A DNA stretch of 64,000 bases from contig CP050848.1 of NCBI GenBank assembly GCA_014873095.1, positions 5,577,850 through 5,641,849 on the forward strand. The letters are read 5' to 3'. A program made the position numbers and the translations under genes. Below are positions 45,039 through 52,919 of this stretch, one piece after another (the first letter of the stretch is position 1; each line of letters opens with the position of its first letter). Below the pieces are notes generated by a model, which searched no databases, was not told the DNA's origin, and was given only the letters and a program-made list of their open reading frames with translations. The stretch comes from Planctomycetales bacterium ZRK34 (lineage in GTDB: Bacteria; Planctomycetota; Phycisphaerae; Phycisphaerales; Zrk34).

Positions 45039-45044
45039 TATAAT
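45039..45044 (+). promoter_or_regulatory. Possible -10 element upstream of the FlgI-like gene
   Basis: A consensus TATAAT lies 30 bases before the ATG at 45074 in the 172-base divergent gap (44902-45073). No good -35 hexamer is found at the proper distance, so the call is weak. Confidence 0.35.
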
Positions 45045-45073
45045 GCCACTTCCACCGGCGCAGGGATCACCGC

Positions 45074-46894
45074 ATGAGTCTGACGCGTATCGCAATATCT
45101 GGGCTGCTGATCAGCACGTTGATCACGCTGACCGCGTGTCAGCAACAGGTCGTCGAAGCGCCGCCGGACGCCCCGCCGCCGCCGACATTCACCGGCCCGA
45201 ACTTTCTGCGGTCGACCATCGCCTCGCTGGTCAAGCTCGACGGGTATCGCCCCGTGCTCGTCAGCGGGTACGGGCTGGTGGTCAACCTCAACCACACCGG
45301 CTCGGCGGACTGCCCCCCGGCTCTGCGACAATGGCTCATCGACGAGATGGGCAAGCGCGGGTTCGGGTCCGAGTCGGCCGGGTTTGGCAATCTGACGCCG
45401 GCTCAGGTGCTGGCTTCCGATCGCACCGCCGTGGTGATGGTTCAGGGCGTTGTCCCCGCCGGGGCGACCGAAGGCACGCGCTTCGATCTGATGGTCACCG
45501 CCCTGCCGCAGACACAGACCACCAGCCTCGAAGGCGGCCTGCTGTACACCACCATGCTCAGCGTCGGTAAACCAATGCTCGGCGCCCCCGCCTTCGATGC
45601 CATCGCCACCGGGCGCGGGCAGGTCTTTTTGAATCCTTTCAGGTCCAACTCCGCCGATGCCGACAGCGAAACGACCGTCGGGCGCGTCCTCGCCGGCGGG
45701 CTCACCACCCAGTCCCTGCCGCTGCAGCTGTTGACCAATCAGCCCAGCTATCGACTCACGCGGCAGGTCGCCGATCGCATCAACGGCCGCTTCCCGCCCG
45801 ATCCCGGTGATAAGCAACCGATCGCCGTGCCCAAGTCCGACACGGTCATCGCCATCAACGTGATCAACAACTACAAAGACAATCCCCAGCGGATGCTCGA
45901 TCTGCTCAGCCACCTGTACCTGAACCCCACCGCCGCCTTCGCCCAGCAAAAAGCCATCGAACTGGCCGATCTGATCAAACAGCCGGCCAACTATCAATAC
46001 GCCGATGACATCGCCGTCGCCTTCGAAGCCATGGGCAAAACGATCCTGCCGACGCTGCGTGCGATGTATTCCGAGGGCGCTCCGATTCCGCGCATCACCG
46101 CGCTGAAAGCCGGCGCCTACCTTGGCGATCAGACCGCCACTGAACCGCTGTACGACCTGGCCGCCGGCGGGCACGGCCCGGCCAGCGAGCAGGCGACCCG
46201 CATGCTCGGGGTTCTGCTGCAAGACCGCCCGGACAACATCCGCGCCGCCACGATGCTGCGCAAGTTGCTGGATGTCGACGACGTGCTGGTGCGCGTGGCG
46301 GCGGTGGAAGCGCTGGCCGTCGCCAATGATCCTTCCATTCGCCAGTTCGCCTTCGGTGATACGGTGTTGCTGACGCAGGTCAAATGCGATCGGCCGATGG
46401 TCTATGTGACCCGCACCGGCAAGCCGCAGGTGATCGTGTTCAACGATCGACTGGGCTTTGAATACCCGCTGTTTTTCTCCACGGACAACAACCACTTCAT
46501 GATCCGCGGCGAGAAGGATCAGCCCGAGGTCGCCGTGTTTTATCAGTCGGCGGAGTTGCGCGGAGCGATCAACCAGAACATTCCCGCCAATGTGCCCTAC
46601 CTGATCGGCACGATGGCGTTCAGCCCTGACGCGGACTCGAAGACGGTCGGCCTGGGCATCGGGTACAGCCGCATCGTGTCGGTGCTGCACCAGTTGTGTA
46701 CCGGCGGGTTCATCGACGCCCCGTTCGTGCTGCAGCAGTCGGACCTCGCCCAGCGAATCGCGGATACCGCAGCCCTGGAGCCCGGTCCCCGACCCGAAAC
46801 CGGCGACTCGGCAGGCCCCGCCGACGACCCGCAAATTATTCCCGACGGGCCGGTTGTGCCACGCAAGGATTCTGGCGATAATGCCGCCCGATAA
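45074..46894 (+). CDS. FlgI-like (flagellar P-ring-like) lipoprotein
   Basis: A 606-residue predicted lipoprotein with lipobox LTAC at Cys22. Residues ~45-240 show the FlgI pattern: LVKLDGYRPVLVSGYGLVVNLNHTG, DRTAVVMVQGVVPAGATEGTRFDLMVTAL and LEGGLLYTTML match FlgI segments for ring assembly and secretion. The C-terminal part (residues ~300-430) is helical and HEAT-like (LPTLRAMYSEGAPIPRITALKAGAYLGD; VRVAAVEALAVANDPSI), followed by a beta segment. FlgI is normally a ~360-residue periplasmic protein with a plain signal peptide. No flagellar genes are near. A role as an outer-membrane or periplasmic ring component unrelated to flagella is possible. Confidence 0.65.
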   Translation: MSLTRIAISGLLISTLITLTACQQQVVEAPPDAPPPPTFTGPNFLRSTIASLVKLDGYRPVLVSGYGLVVNLNHTGSADCPPALRQWLIDEMGKRGFGSESAGFGNLTPAQVLASDRTAVVMVQGVVPAGATEGTRFDLMVTALPQTQTTSLEGGLLYTTMLSVGKPMLGAPAFDAIATGRGQVFLNPFRSNSADADSETTVGRVLAGGLTTQSLPLQLLTNQPSYRLTRQVADRINGRFPPDPGDKQPIAVPKSDTVIAINVINNYKDNPQRMLDLLSHLYLNPTAAFAQQKAIELADLIKQPANYQYADDIAVAFEAMGKTILPTLRAMYSEGAPIPRITALKAGAYLGDQTATEPLYDLAAGGHGPASEQATRMLGVLLQDRPDNIRAATMLRKLLDVDDVLVRVAAVEALAVANDPSIRQFAFGDTVLLTQVKCDRPMVYVTRTGKPQVIVFNDRLGFEYPLFFSTDNNHFMIRGEKDQPEVAVFYQSAELRGAINQNIPANVPYLIGTMAFSPDADSKTVGLGIGYSRIVSVLHQLCTGGFIDAPFVLQQSDLAQRIADTAALEPGPRPETGDSAGPADDPQIIPDGPVVPRKDSGDNAAR

Positions 46895-47059
46895 CCGATA
46901 GTCAATGTGAGGCGGTATGGCCCCGACGCAGCCGGGCAGCCGCCTCGGAGAAACCGGAAAAAACGGGCTGCCGGGTCCGCGACGACCCGCATGGCCGAAC
47001 CCAGCCCGATCTCGCCCCATGGATGCGGCGACCGCACGACAGGAGGTCGTAACCAGCCT

Positions 47060-50000
47060 ATGCGTTTAAGCAAACTCACCGTCAGTGGTTTCAAGAGCTT
47101 CGCCGATCGGACGGAGATCAATTTCTCCGCACCGATGGTGGGTATTGTCGGCCCCAATGGCTGCGGCAAATCCAACGTCGTCGATGCGATCAAGTGGGTG
47201 CTCGGTGAACAATCCGCCAAGCAGCTTCGCGGCGGAGCCATGCTCGATGTGATCTTCAACGGTTCAGCCACCCGCAAACCCGCGGGCATGGCCTCGGTGA
47301 CCCTGCACTTCGAGAACCCCACCGACAGCGAGGGCAAGCGCATTCTGCCGGTCGACGCTGATGAAGTCGCCGTCTGCCGCCGACTGTTCCGCGACGGCAC
47401 CAGCGAATACCTGATCAACAAGCAGCGGGCCCGTCTTCGCGATATCCGCAGCCTGTTCTACGACACCGGCATTGGCGCCAACGCCTACTGCATCATCGAG
47501 CAGGGCAAGGTCGACAAGATGCTCGTGTCCAACCCGACCGAGCGGCGGAACATCTTCGAAGAGGCCGCCGGCATCTCGAAGTTCAAAGCCCAGAAGGCCG
47601 AGGCCATCCGCAAGCTTGACCGCACCGAGCAGAACCTGCTCCGCTCGCGCGACAAGCTCGAAGAGGTGCAGAAGCGCCTGCGTTCGGTGAAGATTCAGGC
47701 GACCCGCGCCCGCAACTACCAGGAATATTCCGCCCGCCTGCGTGAGCTTCGCCTCGAATACGCGCTGGCTGAGTTTCACAAGCTGCAGCATCAGCTTGAA
47801 GAGGTGTCGGAGAAACTGACGACCGCCGAGGCCGAGCGCCGCAAGGTCGTCGCTCAGCTCACCGCCACGGAAGATCAGAAGCAGGCCGCCGAGTCCGAGC
47901 GTCAGCAGTTGCTGAGTCGGCAGCGCGAACTTGAGCAGTCGCGTCTGCAGATCGAGTCGCAGCGTGACCAGGCGATTCAGCGCAAGCAGTTTGCTGAGAC
48001 TTCGCTGAAGGATCTGAACGAGCAGATCGGCCGCGAGTTGACCCAGCAGCGTGAACTCGCCGAGCGCCAGCGGCAGGTTGAAACCCAGCTTGAAGAACAC
48101 GCCGCGGTGATCGCTGAGCTTCAGGCCCGCGTCGATGAATCGCAGCAGCGCATCAACGAAGCCCAGGCCGAGCATCGCCAGCGTCAGCACGACCTCAACG
48201 AAGCGTCCGCTCGCCTCGAAGACGAAAAGGCCGGCATCGTGAATCTACTGCGTCGCACGACGGATCTGCACAACCAGATTTCGTCGCTGCAGATGCAGGA
48301 GAAGAACCTGATCGGCCATCGCGATCGCCTGACCAGCCGCGCCGATGAACTTGCCGGAGAGTTGGAGCATCTGCTTCAGTCCCGTGACGCGGCCGATGGC
48401 AAGCTCGCGGAAGTCACCACGCTGATCGACACCGAGACCGAGCGGCTCAATGAGCAGAAGACCGCCGCCGCCGATCTGTCCGACGCCACGCGCCGGCTGA
48501 CCGAACAGCTTGCCGCCGCCAAGGAGCAGCGCTCGGGTCTGGCCTCGCGTCGCAACACGCTCGAAGAACTCGAAAAGTCGCAGACCGGCATGGACGAAGC
48601 CGTCAAGGCGGTGCTCGCCCGCAAAGCGTCGGGGGATCACTTCGCCTATGTGCACGGCATGCTGGCCGAGCTGATTCATGCCGATGTCGACAACGCCCCG
48701 CTGATCGAAGCCGCCCTCGGGGCGCATCAGCAGGCGCTGGTCGTCGATCGCCTCGACGATCTGGCCGGTCACAACGACCTCGCCGAATCACTCAGCGGTC
48801 GCATCACGTTCATGGCCCTGGATCAGGTCGCCCCGGTGCGGTACGACGCCGATCCGGCCGCGAGCGGTCTGACCCGCGTGATCGATCTGGCGCGGTTTGA
48901 AGATCCGTCGGTCGCCCCGCTGCTGTGGCAGATGCTCGGCAAGACGCTGGTCGTCGACAACCTCGCCCAGGCCCGCCGCCTGCGCCGCGAGCTTCCGACC
49001 GGCTACCGGTTCATCACCCGCGATGGTCAACTGCTCGAATCCGACGGTCGCCTCACGCTCGGCCCGGCCGGCGAAGGCACCGGCGCCGGACTCATCAGCC
49101 GTCGCAGCGAGCTGGCCGAACTCGAACGCCGCCTCGCCGAACTCGACGATCAGATTCAGGCGGACCAGACGCACCTGGCCCAGCTTTCGGACCGAGCCGC
49201 CCATGTGGAGCGCGTGCAGCAGGAGCTGCGTCAGGCGATCTACGAAGCGTCGACGATCAAGGTTGAAATGACCAGCAAGCTCGAGCAGGTCAACGACTCG
49301 ATCGCCCGCATCGAGAAAGAACAGCCGGTCATCAGCAACGAAGTCGAGCAGATTCACCGCCAGCTTAATGACGCCGCCGAGCAGCGTGAAAAGACCCGCG
49401 TCGATGTCGAACAGCTTGAAAGCGAGCAGGAACTTTCCCGCCAGCGTGCTGCCGAGCTTGAAAGCCGCATCGGCGAGCTGCGCACAGCGGCGGAAGAATC
49501 CGCCGAGCAGGTCACCGCCGCCCGCATCGAAGCCGGCAAGCTGACCGAGCAGCTCACCGCCGCCGGCAAGCAGCACCGCCAGCTCGAACTGGCCCGCGAC
49601 GATGCCGTCCGCCAGTCGCAGCAGATCAGCAGCCGCCTCGAGCAGAACCGCAACCGCATCGGCGAGCTTGAAACCACCCGTGACGAAGCGGCCGAGCTCA
49701 TCGAGCAGACCGCCCAGCGGATCACCGATCTAACCGAGCGGCTCGGCGAGTTCGAAGGCGAACTGCAGCGCATCGACGAGCAGGTCACCGAGCTCGCCGC
49801 CGCCGTCCGCGAACAGCGCGATCATGCCGAGCAGCTGGACACCGAATCGCATAACCACCAGGTCGCCCAGCGCGAGTTGGAAGTCCGCTGTGATGGTGTT
49901 CGTGAACGTGCCAGTGAGCAGTTGAACCTCGACATCGCCGAGGCCTACGCCGAGTACGAAGCGCGTGACATCGACTGGGACGCCGTCGAAACCGAGATCA

Positions 50001-50842
50001 CCGACCTGCGCGGCAAGATCGAACGCCTCGGCACCGTCAACGTCGACGCGATCAATGAGCAGTCCGAACTTGAGCAGCGTGAGATCGACCTCGGCACGCA
50101 GCTCGAAGACATGGACAAGGCCCGCGCCGAGCTCGAAAGCCTCATCGCCTTCCTCAACGACGAATCGCGCACGCGGTTTGAACAGACGTTCACGCAGATT
50201 CGTGAACACTTCGCCGGCCCCGACGGGCTGTTCCGCAAGCTCTTCGGCGGCGGGCGTGCCGACCTCGTGCTCATCCCCGATGAAAACGGCAACACCGACT
50301 GGCTCGAGTCCGGCGTCGAGATCATCGCCAAGCCCCCCGGCAAGGAGCCGCAGTCGATCCGCCTGCTGTCCGGCGGCGAGCGGACGATGGTGGCCGTCGC
50401 CCTGCTGATGTCGATCTTCCGCAGCAAGCCGTCGCCCTTCTGCGTGCTGGACGAAGTCGACGCGGCGCTGGACGAAGCGAACGTCGACCGCTTCTGCCAC
50501 GTGGTCCGCAGCTTCCTGGACCTCTCGCACTTCATCGTGATCACGCACCACAAGCGCACGATGCAGGCGGCCGATCTGCTCTACGGCATCACGATGCCCA
50601 TCCGCGGCGTGTCCAAACAGGTCACGGTCAAGTTTGATCAGGTCGGCTCCGGCGGAAAGATCGCCGCCGAAGCCATGGCCAACATCGACCTGTCCGCCGC
50701 CCCGGAAGACGACGACACAAACACACCCAAGCCGAACGCTGAGCCCGGCGAAGCGTCGGATGAATCTCCCAAACCCTCCAACGCGCGGCGTCTTGCTGAG
50801 ATGTTTGACGCCGATGAGCGCGTTGAAATTTCCGGGCGGTGA
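47060..50842 (+). CDS. smc: Chromosome segregation protein SMC
   Basis: A 1260-residue SMC ATPase. The N-terminal head has the Walker A GPNGCGKS at residues 31-38, with KLTVSGFKSFAD before it. Two coiled coils (about residues 170-500 and 680-1010) flank a hinge domain (~515-660) containing FAYVHGMLAELIHADVDNAP. The C-terminal head carries the signature RLLSGGERTMVAVALLM and the Walker B FCVLDEVDAALDEANV. The start ATG has AGGAGG 13 bases upstream; the longer frame from 46907 lacks SMC-like sequence. It works with ScpA/B (not in window) in chromosome compaction. Confidence 0.97.
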   Translation: MRLSKLTVSGFKSFADRTEINFSAPMVGIVGPNGCGKSNVVDAIKWVLGEQSAKQLRGGAMLDVIFNGSATRKPAGMASVTLHFENPTDSEGKRILPVDADEVAVCRRLFRDGTSEYLINKQRARLRDIRSLFYDTGIGANAYCIIEQGKVDKMLVSNPTERRNIFEEAAGISKFKAQKAEAIRKLDRTEQNLLRSRDKLEEVQKRLRSVKIQATRARNYQEYSARLRELRLEYALAEFHKLQHQLEEVSEKLTTAEAERRKVVAQLTATEDQKQAAESERQQLLSRQRELEQSRLQIESQRDQAIQRKQFAETSLKDLNEQIGRELTQQRELAERQRQVETQLEEHAAVIAELQARVDESQQRINEAQAEHRQRQHDLNEASARLEDEKAGIVNLLRRTTDLHNQISSLQMQEKNLIGHRDRLTSRADELAGELEHLLQSRDAADGKLAEVTTLIDTETERLNEQKTAAADLSDATRRLTEQLAAAKEQRSGLASRRNTLEELEKSQTGMDEAVKAVLARKASGDHFAYVHGMLAELIHADVDNAPLIEAALGAHQQALVVDRLDDLAGHNDLAESLSGRITFMALDQVAPVRYDADPAASGLTRVIDLARFEDPSVAPLLWQMLGKTLVVDNLAQARRLRRELPTGYRFITRDGQLLESDGRLTLGPAGEGTGAGLISRRSELAELERRLAELDDQIQADQTHLAQLSDRAAHVERVQQELRQAIYEASTIKVEMTSKLEQVNDSIARIEKEQPVISNEVEQIHRQLNDAAEQREKTRVDVEQLESEQELSRQRAAELESRIGELRTAAEESAEQVTAARIEAGKLTEQLTAAGKQHRQLELARDDAVRQSQQISSRLEQNRNRIGELETTRDEAAELIEQTAQRITDLTERLGEFEGELQRIDEQVTELAAAVREQRDHAEQLDTESHNHQVAQRELEVRCDGVRERASEQLNLDIAEAYAEYEARDIDWDAVETEITDLRGKIERLGTVNVDAINEQSELEQREIDLGTQLEDMDKARAELESLIAFLNDESRTRFEQTFTQIREHFAGPDGLFRKLFGGGRADLVLIPDENGNTDWLESGVEIIAKPPGKEPQSIRLLSGGERTMVAVALLMSIFRSKPSPFCVLDEVDAALDEANVDRFCHVVRSFLDLSHFIVITHHKRTMQAADLLYGITMPIRGVSKQVTVKFDQVGSGGKIAAEAMANIDLSAAPEDDDTNTPKPNAEPGEASDESPKPSNARRLAEMFDADERVEISGR

Positions 50843-50873
50843 CGCTCGCTACCGATTCGGCTAAACTACGTTC

Positions 50874-51824
50874 ATGGCTTTTCACGTTGAGCGGGTAAAG
50901 AAGGTCCAGTGCGACGCGTGCAAGACGTCGATTGATGTGTCTACGGCCAAGCCGCTGTCGGCGGTCGCGTGCCCCAAGTGCAGCGCTCCGGTCATCGTGC
51001 CGGCCAAGGTCGGATCGATGATGATCACCAAGCTTTACGGTGAGGGCACCGGCAGCATCGTCTACAAGGCGCATGACCGCGTGCTCGGGCGCGAGGTGGC
51101 GCTGAAGGTGATGAAGATTCTGCCGACCGATCAGCCCGGCCGCCAGAGCGGCATGGATGAGGCCCGTGCCCTGCTGCTGGTCAACCACCCGAACATTGTC
51201 GCCGTCTACGCCATCGACACCCGCCGCGGCCAGCCGTGCATCATCATGGAACCGCTGGACGGCGGATCCATGAAAGAGCGGCTCAAGCCCGAAGTCGGCA
51301 TGGATGAGGCCGAGGTGCTGAGCATCGGCATCCAGGTCTGCAAGGCGTTGCATGAGACCAGCCGGCGCGGTCTGCTCCACCTGGACGTCAAGCCCGGCAA
51401 TATCATGTTTGATGCCGCCGGCGTGCCCAAGCTCATGGACTTCGGCTTCGCCGCCATCGATCCCGACGACCAGCTCAACGAAATCCTCGGCACCCCCTAC
51501 TACGTCAGCCCCGAACTGGTCCGTCAGCTTCCGCCCGACCTCCGGGCCGACATCTACAGCCTCGGCGCCACGCTCTTTCACGCCGTGACCGGCCACGCCC
51601 CCTTCGAAGCCGCGACCATCAAGGCCCTGATCCTTGCACGCCTGAATTCCGACCCGCCGGACCCCCGCGAGTATCGCCAAGACCTGCACCCCCTGACCGC
51701 TGAAACGCTCATGCGGATGATGCAGGAAGACCCCGACGATCGCCACATGGACTACACCGAGGTGATGGAAGACCTCGAAGACGCCCTGGACGCCGTCAAG
51801 GAACGCGACGCGGCCAAGTCGTGA
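50874..51824 (+). CDS. Ser/Thr protein kinase with N-terminal zinc ribbon
   Basis: A 316-residue cytosolic kinase. A four-cysteine zinc ribbon at the N-terminus (C13-x2-C16 and C33-x2-C36) is followed by a full-length kinase domain: glycine loop YGEGTGSIVYKA, Lys78 in VALKVM, probable alpha-C Glu96, catalytic loop H169-L-D171-V-K-P-G-N176, and DFG 189-191. The catalytic HRD is HLD, making it a non-RD kinase, but Asp171, Lys173, Asn176 and DFG are kept, so activity is expected. There is no transmembrane or sensor domain. It lies 31 bases after smc and may be co-transcribed with it. Confidence 0.9.
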   Translation: MAFHVERVKKVQCDACKTSIDVSTAKPLSAVACPKCSAPVIVPAKVGSMMITKLYGEGTGSIVYKAHDRVLGREVALKVMKILPTDQPGRQSGMDEARALLLVNHPNIVAVYAIDTRRGQPCIIMEPLDGGSMKERLKPEVGMDEAEVLSIGIQVCKALHETSRRGLLHLDVKPGNIMFDAAGVPKLMDFGFAAIDPDDQLNEILGTPYYVSPELVRQLPPDLRADIYSLGATLFHAVTGHAPFEAATIKALILARLNSDPPDPREYRQDLHPLTAETLMRMMQEDPDDRHMDYTEVMEDLEDALDAVKERDAAKS

Positions 51825-51830
51825 TCTTCC

Positions 51831-51896
51831 GTTTAGCCGGCGGGCTTGCCCGCCGCTTGCGGCATCACACGCGGCGGGCAAGCCCGCAGGCTAAAC
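51831..51896. repeat. Intergenic palindromic repeat, family A (copy 1)
   Basis: Two 26-base arms (51831-51856 and 51871-51896) beginning GTTTAGCCGGCGGGCTTGCC pair with one mismatch around a 14-base loop. It lies six bases after the kinase stop codon. A second copy with the same left arm is at 57917-57985. No T-tract follows, so it is more like a REP-type element than a terminator. Confidence 0.8.
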
Positions 51897-51903
51897 AGTC
51901 CAT

Positions 51904-51931
51904 TTGCCATCCCCGATTCACCCGCTAAAAT
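51904..51931 (+). promoter_or_regulatory. Sigma70-like promoter of rpsD
   Basis: TTGCCA (51904-51909) and TAAAAT (51926-51931) with a 16-base spacer. Transcription would begin near 51938, giving a leader of ~159 bases before rpsD. Confidence 0.55.
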
Positions 51932-51937
51932 ACTCGG

Positions 51938-52096
51938 CTCACCCGAAGCCTCCCCGGATCACGCCGCAACGGCCCCGGGGCGATGAAAAACTCGGCCGAG
52001 CCTTGTGACCGGCTCGGTGGCTTCAAAGAATTCGCCCGTGACGCAGTGCGTCATGCCGGCAGGTTTAACAAGGTAACCGGTCACGAGGTTTCGAAC
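51938..52096 (+). promoter_or_regulatory. Structured 5' leader of rpsD with a 16S rRNA-like segment
   Basis: The leader holds hairpin CCGAGCC-n8-GGCTCGG (51996-52017), hairpin TGACGC-agt-GCGTCA (52039-52053), and then TAACAAGGTAACCG (52066-52079). This 14-base string is identical to the highly conserved segment near the 3' end of bacterial 16S rRNA. It lies 17 bases before the ATG, and GAGG at 52084-52087 is the probable ribosome-binding site. S4 is a known autoregulator in other bacteria, so translational feedback is plausible. Confidence 0.5.
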
Positions 52097-52696
52097 ATGG
52101 CCAACTACACCGGCCCCAAGGTCAAGCTGTCTCGTCGCGTCGGCGTTCCGATTGCCGACATCCCGAAGCACACCCAGCGTCAGCTCACTGCCCCCGGCCA
52201 GCACGGCTTCCGCGGTCGTCGTCTGCGTGACTACGGTGTGCGTCTGAACGAGAAGCAGAAGCTCCGCTACCACTACAACGTCCTCGAGAAGCAGTTCCGT
52301 CACTACCTCGAAAAGGCCTCCCGCGCCAAGGGCAACACCGGCGACGTGCTGCTGACCCTGCTGGAGCGTCGCCTGGACAACGTGATCCGCCGCCTCGGCT
52401 ACGCCCGCACCATCTGGGGCGCCCGTCAGCTCGTCAGCCACGGTCATGTCCAGGTCAACGGCCGCAAGACCGACCGCCCCAGCTTCTCGCTGAACGTCGG
52501 CGACGAGATCACCGTCAAGAAGGAATCCGGCCAGAAGCTCGTCCGCGAAAACCTCGAATCGCTCCCCGGCCACGAGGTGCCCGCCTGGCTCAGCTTCAAC
52601 CCCTCGAACCTGACCGCCTCAGTCGTCTCCGAGCCGACCACCGACCAGGTCCCCTTCGACGTGAACCTCAACCTCATCGTCGAATTCTACCGTTAA
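52097..52696 (+). CDS. rpsD: Small ribosomal subunit protein uS4
   Basis: A 199-residue S4 protein, an early 16S rRNA-binding assembly factor. The start MANYTGPKVKLSRRVGVPIAD matches bacterial S4; the longer upstream frame is the leader. The C-terminal S4 RNA-binding domain reads LERRLDNVIRRLGYARTIWGARQLVSHGHVQVNGRKT. The N-terminal zinc-binding cysteines of some S4 forms are absent (zinc-independent type). The gene stands alone, away from the rpsM-rpsK-rpoA cluster where it is often found, and is followed by a strong terminator. Confidence 0.97.
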   Translation: MANYTGPKVKLSRRVGVPIADIPKHTQRQLTAPGQHGFRGRRLRDYGVRLNEKQKLRYHYNVLEKQFRHYLEKASRAKGNTGDVLLTLLERRLDNVIRRLGYARTIWGARQLVSHGHVQVNGRKTDRPSFSLNVGDEITVKKESGQKLVRENLESLPGHEVPAWLSFNPSNLTASVVSEPTTDQVPFDVNLNLIVEFYR

Positions 52697-52718
52697 CCCG
52701 GTCAGACCATTCAAACTC

Positions 52719-52751
52719 AAAACGGGACGACTCCGGTCGTCCCGTTTTTTT
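52719..52751 (+). terminator. Intrinsic terminator of rpsD
   Basis: A 13-bp perfect stem (52719-52731 and 52736-52748) with a TCCG tetraloop followed by a T-tract to 52751. The A-run on the 5' side makes it able to work on the minus strand as well. Confidence 0.9.
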
Positions 52752-52763
52752 GCGCGGTTGCGT

Positions 52764-52813
52764 TTGTGCTTGTGCTTGTGCTTGTGCTTGTGCTTGTGCT
52801 TGTGCTTGTGCTT
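52764..52813. repeat. Hexanucleotide tandem repeat (TTGTGC)8
   Basis: Eight perfect copies of TTGTGC plus TT, in the space between the rpsD terminator and the DUF2254 stop. It is a simple sequence repeat that could vary by slippage. It does not lie in a likely coding frame. Confidence 0.9.
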
Positions 52814-52818
52814 CCACT

Positions 52819-52897
52819 CAATAGCCGGGCCGCTACGCGGCCCCGGTCTTCCCCGCTCGAAAGCAACGACCAGGGCCGCGTAGCGCCCCGGCTGTTG
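52819..52897. repeat. Intergenic palindromic element (family D, single copy)
   Basis: Arms of 25 bases (52819-52843, CAATAGCCGGGCCGCTACGC and on; and 52873-52897) are complementary with two mismatches around a 29-base spacer. It is between convergent rpsD and the DUF2254 gene. Confidence 0.7.
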
Positions 52898-52919
52898 TTC
52901 GCTCAACAAACTGTTCAGC

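Noticed and set aside
44540..47020. Minus-strand ORF of 826 codons covering the FlgI-like gene
   Set aside because: It is the complement of the FlgI-like gene and sulfatase start; its translation is low-complexity Gly/Arg/Val and has no domain.
46895..47059. Longer smc start at 46907
   Set aside because: The additional 51 residues do not resemble any SMC N-terminus, while the ATG at 47060 opens directly into the conserved head domain.
47264..50551. Long minus-strand ORFs opposite smc (308, 262 and 273 codons)
   Set aside because: They are leucine-rich mirror frames of the smc coiled coils and carry no family motifs.
52764..52813. Possible CRISPR-like array
   Set aside because: The units are six bases and have no spacers; it is a simple tandem repeat.
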